This document shows, piece after piece, positions 12,177 through 23,112 of a DNA stretch of 64,000 nt (position 1 is its first letter; each line of letters begins with the position of its first letter). Origin of the DNA: Plenodomus lindquistii (lineage: Eukaryota; Ascomycota; Dothideomycetes; Pleosporales; Leptosphaeriaceae); assembly GCA_025504975.1 (NCBI GenBank), contig JANUWI010000002.1, forward strand, positions 3,410,001-3,474,000, given 5' to 3'. Under the pieces are notes generated by a model, which searched no databases, was not told where the DNA came from, and saw only the letters and a list, made by a program, of their open reading frames with translations. The position numbers and the translations under genes are program-made.

Positions 12177-15100
12177 ATGGCGCCAAAGAAGAAGGGCAAC
12201 AAGAAGGCCCAGGATGACGACTGGGAGGCCGAGTTGGGCGAGACCATTGCGCCCCAGGCAGAGAGCCCGGCCGTAGACAAGGACGATGCTGCGCCTGAAG
12301 ACGATGCCATGGGTGGCGGTCTGATGGCAGCGCTCCAAAGACGCGGCAAGAAGAAGAACAAGAAGGGCGCCAACCCGGATGTCGAGGGCCAAGACCCCGC
12401 TGTCGATGGTGCCAATGGCGACGCTGGTCTTGCAAGCAAGGCGCCTCAGGAGGGCACATTTGATGACGACGACGACGATGTCTTTGCAGGCAACTACGGG
12501 AAGAAGAAGAAGGCCGGTGCGGCCGTTGCCCCGCCGGCCGAGGAGCCCGCGGACAACAACGACGATGGCACGCCGCGCGTCAAGACCAAGGCAGAGAAGG
12601 AAAAGGAGAAGAAGGAGAGAGAGAAGCAGAGGAAGAAGGAGTTGGTACGTCACGACTTGGAACCCACCGCAAACATAGAAGCAGTCCACTGATCCTTCCA
12701 TCTAGGCTGCAAAGAAAAAGGCCACCGGTCCTGCCAAAGCCGAGCCCGCAAAGGCCGCTGAGACCAAGGCTACTCCCGCTGCTGCACCGGCAACGTCCGC
12801 ACCAACCGACACTGCTGCGTCTGGTGGCAAGAAGAAGAAGCTCAGCCCTGCTCTTGCTCTTCTGCAGAAACAACAGGAAGAGCGCAGGCGCAGAGAAGAG
12901 GAGATTGCGCGCGCTGAAGCGGAGGAGAAGGCGAGGCTTGAGGAGCTCGAGAGACAGGACGCAGAGGAGCAGAAGCGCAAGGAAGAGGCCAAGGCGCTCA
13001 AGAAGCAGAGGGAAAAGGAGAAGATTGAACAACTCAAGAAAGAGGGCAAATACATGACCAAGGCCCAAAAAGAGGCAAAGGCGAAGAACGAGCTGCGTCT
13101 GAAGCAGATGCTCGAGGTTGGAGACGCAAAGGTCGCCGGTCTGGAAGAGCCCGAGGCGAAGAAGAAACCCGTCTACGATGACCGCAAGAAGAGAAAGAAG
13201 CAAGCTGAGAGCCAGAAAGAGAAGGAGGCGCGTGAAGCTGAAGAGGCAGCAAAGAAGCTGGCCGAGCTCAAGTTGGCCGAGGAGCAAGCCGCTGCAGCTG
13301 CGGAAGCAGCTGAGAAGGCTCGCCTCGATGCTGAAGCGAAGAAGGGCGATGACGATACTGCCGAAGACTGGGAGGCCGAAGCCGATGAGTTGGACGGCGT
13401 CAAGGACAGCTGGGATATTGATACAGACGAAGAGGAGGAGCGCAAAGCGTCGGCGAAAAAGGCCAGGGACGAGAAGGCGGCGGCTGAAAAGGCTGCAGCC
13501 GAGAAAGAGTCCAAGGAGAAGGAGTCTAAAGAAAGGGACTCCAATTCTGACTCCGAATCTGATTCCGAAGACGACAGCGAAGTCGACTCCTCGGAAGATG
13601 AGCAGGGTACTGCAACGCAGCGAGCCGAAGCTGCACGAAAAGCCGCTGCTGCGGAGAGGCGAAAGCAGGCGCACGAAGAGGCCTTGGCAGCACGATCAAA
13701 GGACAACCTGCGATCACCCATTTGCTGTATCCTTGGTCACGTCGACACTGGTAAAACGAAGTTGCTTGACAAGATCCGTCAGACCAATGTACAAGAGGGC
13801 GAAGCAGGAGGTATCACACAACAGATTGGTGCTACTTACTTTCCGGTTGAGGCTCTTGAGAAGAAGGTTGCCGTGGTTAACAGGGACAAGTCCTTCGTCT
13901 TCAACGTTCCTGGTCTCCTCGTCATTGATACCCCTGGCCACGAGTCGTTCACCAACCTCCGATCTCGTGGTTCGTCCCTTTGCAATATTGCTATTCTCGT
14001 CATTGACATCATGCACGGTCTTGAGCCTCAGACTATCGAGTCCATGAAGCTATTGCGCGACAGGAAGACTCCATTCATCGTCGCTTTGAACAAGATTGAT
14101 CGTCTCTTTGGCTGGAAAAAGATCGATAACAACGGCTTCGAAGACAGTTTCAGCCTCCAGAAACCGGCAGTACAGGCGGAATTCGAGGAGCGCTGGACTT
14201 TTGTGCGCACTCAACTGCAAGAGCAAGGATTCAACTCTGAGATCTCTTTCAAGAACAAGAACATGGCAAAATACGTTTCGGTCTGCCCAACCTCCGCGCA
14301 TACAGGGGAAGGTATTCCGGACATGATCAAGCTCATTGTCAGACTTACACAGGAGCGCTTGACGAATAACCTCATGTACCTCTCCGAGGTCGAATGTACG
14401 GTGCTCGAAGTCAAGGTTATCGAAGGTCTCGGTACGACCATTGATGTCATCTTGTCCAACGGTGTTCTCCACGAAGGCGATCGAATAGTGCTATGCGGTA
14501 ATCCAGAACCTATAGTGACTAACATTCGAGCGCTCTTGACACCGGCTGAGATGAAGGAACTTCGTGTCAAATCTCAATACGTCCACAACAAGGAGGTCAA
14601 GGCTGCCATGGGTATCAAGATTGCCGCCGATGGTCTCGATCAAGCCATTGCTGGTTCTCGGCTCCTTGTGGTCGGTCCCAACGACGACGAGGAAGATCTT
14701 ATGGATGAGGTCATGGGCGACTTGGCCCATTTGCTCAGCAAGGTTTCCAAGACCGGTCGCGGAGTATCCGTCCAAGCGTCGACATTGGGTTCGCTCGAAG
14801 CCCTCCTTGAGTTCCTTCGCGTTTCCAAAATCCCCGTGTCTACCATCTCCATCGGACCTGTATTCAAGAAAGATGTCTTACGTGCTGGCGTCATGTTAGA
14901 AAAGGCCAAAGAATTCGCAGTCATGTTATGTTTCGATGTTAAGGTTGACAAGGACGCGAAAGCCTATGCCGAGGAGATTGGTGTCAAAATCTTTGAAGCG
15001 GATATCATCTACCACTTATTCGACAAGTTCACGGCCCACATGAAACAGCTTGAGGAGCAACGAAAGGAAGAGTCCAAGATGTTGGCAGTCTTCCCATGCG

Positions 15101-15551
15101 TACTAAGACCTGTTGCTGTTTTCAACAAGAAAGACCCCATTGTCATTGGTGTCGATGTCACAGATGGCAATCTCAAGATTACAACGCCAATTTGCGCCGT
15201 AAAGAAGAACCCTGCGACTGGGCTCAAGGAGATCATTCACCTTGGCAGAGTGTATGTTTTCCCCTTGTTTTTATCATCAATTATGTATGAGGCTAACTGA
15301 ACAACAGCACATCCATCGAACGCGATCACAAGCAAATTCAAGTGTGCAAAAAGGGCTCACCGTCCGTTGCCGTCAAGATCGAAGGTGCCAACCAGCCCAT
15401 GTACGGTCGCCATCTGGAAGAAGATGATATTCTCTACTCTGCGATAAGCAGAAAGAGTATTGATACACTCAAGGAGTTCTTCAGGAGTGATGTCAGTCAG
15501 GATGAGTGGAAGCTGATTATGCAGCTGAAGGGGCTGTTCGATATCGTATAA
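12177..15551 (+). CDS. Eukaryotic translation initiation factor 5B (eIF5B), GTPase
   Basis: GTPase that promotes joining of the 60S subunit to the 48S initiation complex; cytosolic and universally conserved (FUN12 in yeast). Exons are 12177-12644, 12706-15251 and 15308-15551, with introns of 61 and 56 bp; the product is 1085 residues. It begins MAPKKKGNKKAQ, followed by about 480 residues of lysine/glutamate-rich, alanine-rich low complexity, including an acidic-serine patch around nt 13535-13610. The GTPase domain shows G1 GHVDTGKT (500-507), G3 DTPGH (564-568) and G4 NKID (618-621). The C-terminal part matches the usual domain II-IV layout and ends KGLFDIV. The gene converges on the L-2-hydroxyglutarate dehydrogenase gene, with stop codons about 209 bp apart. 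Confidence 0.97.
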
Positions 15552-15760
15552 GGTGAGGGCTTGTGTATGACTTATATTGGTGTGCTTCTGGCGCAATAGC
15601 ATGGTTTGGCGTTTATATTTGCTTCCGGGGAAAGAGGTCGGGGGAAGACAAAAGCGATGTTGATATGGCGTAGGTAGTGTTCCTATACGAGTCGACTTCA
15701 CTACTTCTTTGGTCTGTTACCGTCTGAACATTTATCCTTCAGAAGAGCTCTATCGCCACC

Positions 15761-17057
15761 TTAATAGAGCAGCTTATCCACCTCATCCGCAATAGCCAAA
15801 CTGCTAGTCAACCCCGGACTCTCAATCGCCAACAAATTCACGAACCCCTCAAACCCTTCCTCTTTTCGGATCACAAAGTCCTGGAAATCTTTTCCACTCG
15901 TTGCCGCCAACTTGCCCAATTTTGGTCGTATACCCACGTAATCCGGTGCTATCGCATTCCGATCCACACCAGGGAGGTATGTCTGGATATCATCAATGGC
16001 CTGCTTCAGGTTTTTGGTATTTGGCGCGTAGTCGGTCGGACTATCCGTCCACTCCACATCTGGACCGAAGCGAATCCGCCCGCCCATGTCGAGCGTGAGA
16101 TGCGTACCTAGACCACCGTGGCCGGGAACCGGGGCTGGGTACACCAGGGTTTTGGTCTTGGGGTAGGAAGATGAGTATGAAAAGTAGCTCCCTTTTGCGT
16201 AGAAGGGCCTCAATTGGCGGTCTGCGGGCAAGATCATATTTGACACATTGACAGCGTAAAGTCCCGCGCTATTAATGATCGTGGATGCCGTTATGGTGCT
16301 TGTTTCGTCGTTGGGAGATGTGGTGGTAATCTCCCATCCAGACTTCCCACTGTCAATGGGCGAAACTTGAGTAACAGCGGAATGAAATGCGCAAAGACCA
16401 CCGCTTTGTTCAAAGTCTCCCTCTAGATACTGCATCAAACTATGCGAATCTACAATGCCGGTCGATGGGCTTTCCAGTACACCAGCTTCGGCACGAACCG
16501 CAGGTTCCCGGCGCTTGGCCTCTTCTTTGGTGAGGAAGTGGGTAGGTACGCCAACTGAGGAGGCGAAATTGTGGACTTTTTGGAGGGCTTCCATCTGTGT
16601 AGAGTCTTGGGCTACGATCCATTTCCCCGTATTGCGGTGCGGGATCTCGTGTTGCTTGCAGAGGTTATACATTAGTTCTTTGCCGCGGAGACAGAGGCGT
16701 GTTTTCAGGGAGTCGGTGCCGTAGTAGAGACCTGCGTGTATGACCTATGATCTGGTTAACATACCATGGATTTTGATAGTCGTAATGTCCCGGCGGGTCT
16801 GCAAAATCCCCACAGACGATGGATCGCAGACTTACCTCACTATTCCGCGAGCTTGTTTCCGTTCCCGCGGACCCATGTTTTTCGATCAACACTGTTGATG
16901 CACCGTCCCGTGATTGAAGTTTCCGTGCTATTGCGAGGCCTACGACCCCTCCACCAATAACAGCATGTGTGAAGTCTGCAGAGAGACTGGAGGTTGTAGA
17001 AAATTGTCGAGAGTTATGCACTCTTCTCGTGAGTTGATAGATGCGTGACAGAAGCAT
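15761..17057 (-). CDS. L-2-hydroxyglutarate dehydrogenase, mitochondrial (FAD-dependent)
   Basis: Oxidises L-2-hydroxyglutarate to 2-oxoglutarate with FAD, a metabolite-repair reaction in mitochondria. Exons on the minus strand are 17057-16836 and 16744-15761, with a 91 bp intron (16745-16835, GTAAGT...CATAG); 401 residues. The N terminus is rich in Arg/Ser and lacks acidic residues (RRVHNSRQFSTTSS), typical of a mitochondrial presequence. The dinucleotide-binding GGGVVG follows at residues 35-40, and ETSSRNSEVIHAGLYY, spanning the splice junction, is characteristic of this DAO-type family. The C-terminal region reads GLTSSLAIADEVDKLL, normal for the family. The start is the ATG at 17057, which supplies the presequence. 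Confidence 0.93.
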
Positions 17058-17627
17058 GTTACACGGTTGAGAGAAAGATCCAAAATGGAAGTGACCGAGA
17101 ACGCAAGCTACGGAATCAAGTCACGGTGGGCGTATGTGCGTGGAGAGCACTTGTCAGAGACCAGGAAAAAGATGCCGAGGGCCGTTGACTACAACAACAC
17201 TGCTGACGTTGAGATGCTTATCATCGACATCAATGCTTTTTGGTGAAGTTAGCGCACGATTTCCATGCCCCTAAACGCTAGCCCAACTAAAGTAAACCTG
17301 AATTGGTATCCATAGATCTTACCACAAAGGACTGGCTGAGATGAGATGGCCCAGCGCGTTTTTGTGCCTGGTCATTACAATCATGTAGTGAGTGACCTGA
17401 GCTTGTACAGACTTGAAAGTCACGGCTTGGTAATCAGCCATCGTGGTGTGGTGTTGTTCCATTGCGAATTACGTCATCGAAACACGAACGACCCGTCGAT
17501 GTGCTTCATTGTACTGGTACGGCAGAAAGCCATCTCAAAACCACTACCACGTTCAAATTGCCGAGGTTTCCAAATTACAACACCTCACCCTACATCCGAC
17601 CTCCTAGGGCGCATCAAACAAATCACA
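17058..17627. promoter_or_regulatory. Divergent promoter between L2HGDH and Nudix genes
   Basis: This 570 bp region lies between two divergent start codons. An open frame continues upstream of the Nudix ATG to 17346, but that part has no family similarity I recognise and is probably 5' leader. No individual promoter element can be named with confidence. Confidence 0.5.
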
Positions 17628-18272
17628 ATGTCGGGCAGCCCAAAGGTCACCTCTCTAAGTGATCTCCCCTCAACAGAAGCAAAATGGATCAAACTCCAAA
17701 AAGCGACGTATATCGATGCCAAAGGCAAAGAACGCGTCTGGGAAATTGCTAGCCGCAAGACAACTGGCAAAGCTGGCGTCGATGCCGTAGCAATGGGAAA
17801 CATCATCTATCACCCCTCCAAACCCCCATCCACGATTCTCGTCTTGCAATTTCGCCCTCCGGTCAAGGCATTCACCGTGGAGTGGCCTGCAGGTCTCATC
17901 GATGCCGAAGAGTCCGCTGAGGAGGCCGCAGTCCGTGAACTTTATGAGGAGACAGGTTACAAGGGAAAAGTCATCAGCACATCACCAGCCGTTGCAGCAG
18001 ATCCAGGAATGACGAGTGCGAACATGAAGCTCTGCATGATGGAAGTTCACTTGAAGGAAGACGAACCCGAACCAGAACAACATCTTGATGAAGGAGAGGA
18101 CATCCAGCGTGTCAATGTACCGTTGGCGGAATTGTATGAGCGGTTGGAGGAGTTTGCCAAGGAGGGGTATGTGGTAGCGGCCAAGTTGTACCATTGGGCT
18201 GCAGGAGTACAGTATGCAATTGATCACCCAGAGCTGTTCAAGAAATTGAACAAGCCGGGTGCCGGGGCTTAG
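17628..18272 (+). CDS. ADP-ribose pyrophosphatase, Nudix hydrolase (YSA1/NUDT5-like)
   Basis: Hydrolyses ADP-ribose to AMP and ribose-5-phosphate, limiting toxic ADP-ribose; probably cytosolic or nuclear. A single exon encodes 214 residues from the ATG at 17628. The Nudix box is complete: G89, then five residues, E, seven residues (SAEEAAV), RE, two residues and EETGY ending at residue 111, matching Gx5Ex7REUxEExGU. The upstream TVEWPAGLIDAEES and the spacing fit the NUDT5/YSA1 branch better than diadenosine polyphosphate hydrolases. The open frame reaches back to 17346, but the family normally begins near this ATG (AATCACAATG context). There are no membrane or signal segments. Confidence 0.92.
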   Translation: MSGSPKVTSLSDLPSTEAKWIKLQKATYIDAKGKERVWEIASRKTTGKAGVDAVAMGNIIYHPSKPPSTILVLQFRPPVKAFTVEWPAGLIDAEESAEEAAVRELYEETGYKGKVISTSPAVAADPGMTSANMKLCMMEVHLKEDEPEPEQHLDEGEDIQRVNVPLAELYERLEEFAKEGYVVAAKLYHWAAGVQYAIDHPELFKKLNKPGAGA

Positions 18273-19156
18273 GCCATGCAAATGACAGCAGAGTAGGCTA
18301 GATATGGAAGCATTTTCTTATACAACAAAATCGGATCCAAAATCAGACTTTGAAACGTAGCTCGTTCTTATGTTACACATGGGGTACTTTTTCTTCATAG
18401 TCGCGGTCGGGATCATCACTGCATTCTCTTTTCCCTCGCACGTTCGCTCAGGCTAGCAAAGACTGTGTCGTATGCAAACAGTGCAGCAAGTTATTCACAT
18501 AGTTCATCTAGAGTATAGAGTTGCGACTCGCGATGCCGGCGACGATTGGTATCAAAAGAGCAATGACGTATAGTCTAAGAAGGAAGGCGAGTGACAGGAC
18601 GGGTCAATGAGTCGGTTTGTATCCATGCTCGAATGCACGCTTCCTATTGTTACGTAGTGAGTTTCGATTTCTTATAAATCTTCTCGAGAACTTGGAGCTA
18701 TGGAGAAGAAAGCATACCGTAGACGCTGAGACTAGGTCTCGATGTTGTAGCAATAGTGGCACATATCCATGGCAAGTCCTTCGAACGGGCAACCGGCGCC
18801 CTGAAGTCTGTTCCCACGATCACGCGCCGATCGAGACGTTCAGATGTAGTGCTCTACGATTAATCACGAGGCGGGCACGCGCAGGCCCGGCGAGACATCC
18901 AAATTGCAGAGAAGGTTTACAGACATGCCTCGTGGGGATTAGATGGGCGCGACGAGTCCGGTTGAAACAGCGATCAATTACGATGGAGAGAGAAAGCATA
19001 CTGCTGAGCTGAAGTCAAGGACAGGGCAATCAACAAAACGGTCGAGTTCAGTTCTAGGAGAGTGCGGCTTGATTCGCGTTTTATCAATGGTGCTATCAGC
19101 GGAATGACTTTTCACCTGTAGTCGACACGGTCAAGTGCTCAGCAGTGCTCTACCGG
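18273..19156. other. Intergenic region between convergent genes
   Basis: About 880 bp between the stop codons of the Nudix gene (plus) and a hypothetical gene (minus). A 131-codon open frame at 18617-19012 has no recognisable motif, no plausible splice partner and Arg/Ser-rich composition, so I do not call it. No repeats or RNA genes seen. Confidence 0.45.
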
Positions 19157-20137
19157 TCAAGTGGTTCCAGGAACATGCGGATGCTCCATCCACCTCATAT
19201 TCGCCAACGCTTTAGGTGTGAACACGACCTGGTACTGCTTGATGCCCAATGCACCAAATTGCGCCAGGATGGGCAAGATCCTCTCTCTGACACCACGCTG
19301 CAGTTCGGCTTGCTTCATAGCAAGTTTTCGCGGATCTTCCTTCACCCCCGTCTTATACTGCCAGTCGAGATCTAGCTCAATACGTAGATACTCCAGATTG
19401 ATCATATACAGTATAATCTTCGGCAGACTTTCGAAGAAACTGAGCTCGTCGTAGCCACGGGGTCCACTCGGCAGCATAAAGTTCTCGCTCGGCGTCGCGC
19501 GAAGACGGTCGTAGGACACGCTCTGGTTAGCGAAGAAGTTCTTGGGGTCGCGCGGTTTTTCCCATATCATGGGCACCCCGTCTGTGGTCAGTCGAGTGTA
19601 TTGACGACCAAAGATGTGGAGGTGTCTAATGGCTTTGAAACGATGAGGTTGGAGCTTGCTGCTGAACGCAAAGAAAGACGTGTAATCATGGAACCGAAAG
19701 GTAGCTGTCGAGTAAATGAGGTCGATTGCTTCTGTATAACTACGAGGTCTTAGCAGATGTCGATTAGGTCTCATGTAAGTAAAAATTCTGCAGGAAAGTG
19801 TAACTGGAGGAGAATGGCGCGTCCGTCCAAGCACTTACATTCGCCGACAGGACTGCAGCAGCCCAAGACAGCCCTGTCCCTGCTGCCAAACTGGGTCCAG
19901 TAAGATACCGTGGCCCAACGGTTGACTGTTTTTGACCTCTACCATATTGTAATGGTATGCATAGAGTCTTTTCCGCGCGGCTACTATGTGGATATCCTTC
20001 TTACAGACCTGATGAAAAGTCAGGATACTCGCATACATTGACACCGTCCACCAATGCTCAAAGTCACTCACAAGATATTTGTATATCATATCCCTGACCT
20101 CCCCGGACAGCCTGAATAAACATGATTGAAACTGCAT
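19157..20137 (-). CDS. Hypothetical protein of the fungal DUF7730-like family
   Basis: Two exons on the minus strand, 20137-19839 and 19739-19157, joined over a 99 bp intron (GTAAGT...CGTAG), give 293 residues. The splice restores LLQSCRRIYTEAIDLIYSTA, a signature typical of a large, lineage-expanded ascomycete family with an F-box-like N terminus (FRLSGEVRDMIYKYLV here). Function is unknown; F-box-like regions may bind Skp1, which is inference only. The start is uncertain: the frame is open upstream to a stop at 20234-20236 without another ATG, so either the ATG at 20137 is used or an unseen upstream exon exists. There is no signal peptide or membrane span. Confidence 0.72.
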
Positions 20138-20772
20138 CTCGAATCGCTCTTGCGCTTCATCGAAACTCAACCTGTGCTTTCGACTCCGGACTTCGGGTTT
20201 TCGATTTCCCCGTCTTTGTTTCCTCGCGACGTACTAGTCGGATCTGGTGATGCATTGGTGAAGGTAAAAGCCGGCAATGACAGGAATCAGGATTGGGCTG
20301 AGCACAAGCATTCCTGCAGATCCCAGTGGGACCATGATGGGCGAGGTCGAGGAATTGCGCGCGACAAGTAAACGATTGCAACGGTTAATGGTGAGGTAGA
20401 TGAAGTATCGCTGAGTATGCGGTGGGTTGAAAGTCTTGTTTTGTGGATAAAGATAGGCGAGTAAACAACACAGAAGTCGTCTGCCTTCACGAATGTGGGA
20501 GATTGTGGTGACGGTCTGTTGCGTCGTGGAGGAAGAAATCACAACAACTGCCCAGGGTGGACAGCAGCTACGTCAGCTACGCAAGGCATGGTAAGAAGGC
20601 ACAGCCCGAGCCCTGTAGCCTTGTTGAATCATTTATGGCAGGCTCATGGCAAGGCCTCGTCTGTGCGCAACATTTCACCTGGTGAGTGCAATGTCTAGTT
20701 CTGGAGAAGGGATCATGATCTCGCTTTGAGGCACAAGTCTCGAGCCGCAGATGCTGCAGCGCTACTACTCCA
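20138..20772. other. Intergenic region upstream of the hypothetical gene and downstream of SRP68
   Basis: About 635 bp. It should contain the promoter of the minus-strand hypothetical gene and the 3' end of the SRP68 gene. An antisense 102-codon open frame (20234-20542) looks like chance. No repeats or RNA genes seen. Confidence 0.45.
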
Positions 20773-22706
20773 CTATCTACCGAACGAGAACCATCCCTTC
20801 TTGGGTTGTGGTCGCTCTGCCTTCTGTTCTTCCACGGGCGCTGCTGCTTGCGGCTCAGGCTCTTGTACAGCGGGTGCTCGTCCAGGATACTCGACGTAGT
20901 TCCAAGCTACGTCCAGGAACAATGGCTTGACAGGCACCGGTTTCAGCTTCGGCGGCCAAGTTACCAGGTTCTTGAGCTCCACCGAGCCAGATGCTGGGTA
21001 CTCGTTCAGCCGTTCAACAACGGGCGCAGCATTGGAAAGACCAGCCTTGTTGGCAGTCGCTGAGCTGGCAGTGAGTTGTGAGAGCGCGACAACACCGCGG
21101 TAGTGTGAATTTAGATTTTCGAGATTGTTTTGTAGCGTTTGTGCTTGCTCTTGCGAGACTTGCAGTTTGGTAGCCGAGGTGGCAGCTGGTGAGGATGATC
21201 GGGACGCGGAAGCTGCATGTGTTGACAAGGTCAATGCGCGGTTGCATAGTGCTAGGGCTTGTTTTGGTGTATTCAAAAACGCATACGAGTGCGATAAATT
21301 GAGGCATTTGAGTGCCTGGAAGTATGCGCGCTGGCCGTCCAGCTCAGCAACGAAGGCAGCGTCTCGAACGGCACCACGGAGCTCCTTGATGGAATCGATG
21401 CTCTGTAATATCGCATCGTAGAGAGCAATGCGCTCTCTGAGTCTTGCCAGTTTGCGGCCCGTGGGCTCCTCTCGTTCGGTCCACTCTTTGCCGTCTTTGC
21501 GTGGCCGCCGGGGCTTGTGTGGGGGGTTTGCAGGGAATGTGAGGCCATCGTCAGCGCCGATGAGGACCCTGTTCCTACCAATGCGCCACGAGATGAGATC
21601 GTAGTTGACGGCGAGGCTTGTCACACGGAGATCCTGCATTCGGGAGTCGCCTTCGTCAACGCCTTCCTTTTCTAGTTCCTCAATGGCTCTCCGTGTGGCA
21701 TCAACAGCGTCCTGGCTCGCAATGAGGATGTCATCGTATGCATTCGCGCGGTCTTTGGCTGCGGTCGTAGAGTCGGCGGGGGTGTCGAGGGCGGTGGAGG
21801 CGGTATCGACGGCGGACAGCGCCTGGCCAATAGCAGCATCGACAACGTTGGCTGTGCGGCCGCGCCAGGTGATTTGGGAGTCTAAGGGAAACATCAGAGG
21901 GGCCCAGTGCCAGTAGAGGAGGTGTGATGTGGCTTACGAGACGCTGCGGCCTGCTCCTCGTGCAAGGCTGTTGGATCGAGCTGCTGAATGGCTTCGAGCA
22001 ACTGCTGATTGTCGCTGGGGAAGAATTTGATGGCGACCGAGGGCACTCCTACAGTGCGCGGTATGCGGCTCTGATAGGCAGCATAGCGGATGCTGGGGTC
22101 GGTGGTGCCAGCCAGCACGTCCTTGAAGACGTCTTTCTTGGTCGTCTTGAGGAGGGTGCTGTAGATGACTCTGGCGGCGGAGAAGTTGGCCAGACAGGCG
22201 GACCAGCGCTTGGGCAAGGCGCTGGTGGGCTTGACGCCCTCGGCCTGCTTCTCAAACTCCTCGGCGCCCGCCAGCGCGAAGACGTAGGCCTTTGCCTCGA
22301 GCACATGCGTGGGCGAAGCACCGCTGGCGGGCGTGTCGGCGACAAGGGCCTCGGTGAGCCGTGCAGTCTGGACGGCCTTGTGCAGGCGCGAGACAATGTG
22401 CTGGCGGGTGGAGCCGGTGATGTTCTTGTCGGCGTTGTCCTCGGAGTGCGAGGCCTTCATGGCCATGGCATGCGCCCACGCGCGCTCCGACGTCAGCAGC
22501 AGCAGATGGAGATGCTCAACGTTGCGGCCAATGTCGTCGGCCGTGACGGGCTGCTTGGCCGCGAATTTGGCATTTTTGGGCGTGGCCCGGCCCAGCTTCT
22601 TGCGCACAATGCGCAGGCGGCGGGCCAGCTGGGCGCGGTAGGTGCTGTAGTCGCCCAGCAGCAAGGCCGACTCGCGCAAGTCGACGACAAACTTGGTAAT
22701 GTCCAT
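20773..22706 (-). CDS. Signal recognition particle subunit SRP68
   Basis: The largest SRP protein. With SRP72 it binds 7S RNA and supports elongation arrest and ER targeting of nascent secretory chains. Exons on the minus strand are 22706-21938 and 21881-20773, with a 56 bp intron (GTAAGC...CTTAG); 625 residues. The N terminus MDITKFVVDLRESALLLGDY, followed by an Arg/Lys-rich RNA-binding stretch (YRAQLARRLRIVRKKLG) and LLTSERAWAHAM, is diagnostic of fungal SRP68. Later parts (SQITWRGRTANVVDAAIGQA, LFLDVAWNYVEYPG) fit the middle and C-terminal helical repeats. The frame is open upstream to 22853, but the MDITKF start matches the family. Confidence 0.93.
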
Positions 22707-22898
22707 GGTGGTGTGTGGTGGTGGTGGTGGTGCTGTTGTTGTAGGGAGGGGCAGCACACTGGCCTGCGATTGGCAAAGGACCCTGCCAAGCAAAGCCCGC
22801 AAAGTCATGTCGTGCGCCATTGCTGGAGACTTTTCGACCATGCACGCAATCACAGAGTAAAGGCCATTCCCATTGCCCTAGCCATTGCCACGCCCCGT

Positions 22899-22952
22899 TT
22901 CCTGCTTCCTGCTTCCTGCTTCCTGCTTCCTGCTTCCTGCTTCCTGCTTCCT
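22899..22952 (+). repeat. Heptanucleotide microsatellite (TTCCTGC)n
   Basis: Seven perfect tandem copies of TTCCTGC run from 22899 to 22947, followed by a partial unit. The array lies within the SRP68/PPR divergent promoter. It is directly visible and likely length-polymorphic between strains. Confidence 0.97.
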
Positions 22953-22990
22953 TTACTTCCCGTCCGCCTGCATTTCCCTCGTTGTGCTCT

Positions 22991-23023
22991 CTGCTGCTGC
23001 TGCTGCCGCTGCTGCTGCCGCCG
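22991..23023 (+). repeat. Imperfect CTG/CCG trinucleotide run
   Basis: A run of CTG units interrupted by CCG, about 33 bp, 90 bp upstream of the PPR start codon. It is non-coding in the gene models given here. Confidence 0.85.
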
Positions 23024-23112
23024 TGTGCCACACATCCCTTCCGCCACCTCGTCCTCGCACACAGTCTGCCTACGCGTGCCCATAGCACCCTGCGCCCTCG
23101 TGAGCTCAGGTG

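Larger units (their letters stand above)
22707..23112. promoter_or_regulatory. Short divergent promoter between SRP68 and PPR genes, rich in simple repeats
   Basis: This 406 bp region separates divergent start codons. Besides the two microsatellites listed separately, it has a CA/GT-rich run next to the SRP68 ATG (about 22705-22740). Open frames crossing it on both strands only reflect the absence of stops in repeat sequence. Confidence 0.5.

Noticed and set aside
12580..13674. 364-codon minus-strand frame rich in Leu/Phe
   Set aside because: A shadow of the Lys/Glu-rich eIF5B N-terminal region; AAG and GAG codons read antisense as CTT and CTC.
16745..16835. A microexon (about 34 nt) inside the L2HGDH intron, bounded by a CAG and a GTATGT
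   Set aside because: It would leave introns of about 37 and 20 bp, too short for splicing, and would break the conserved SRNSEVIHAG motif.
17346..17627. N-terminal extension of the Nudix protein
   Set aside because: The added sequence has no similarity to the family and lacks targeting features; it is most likely 5' leader.
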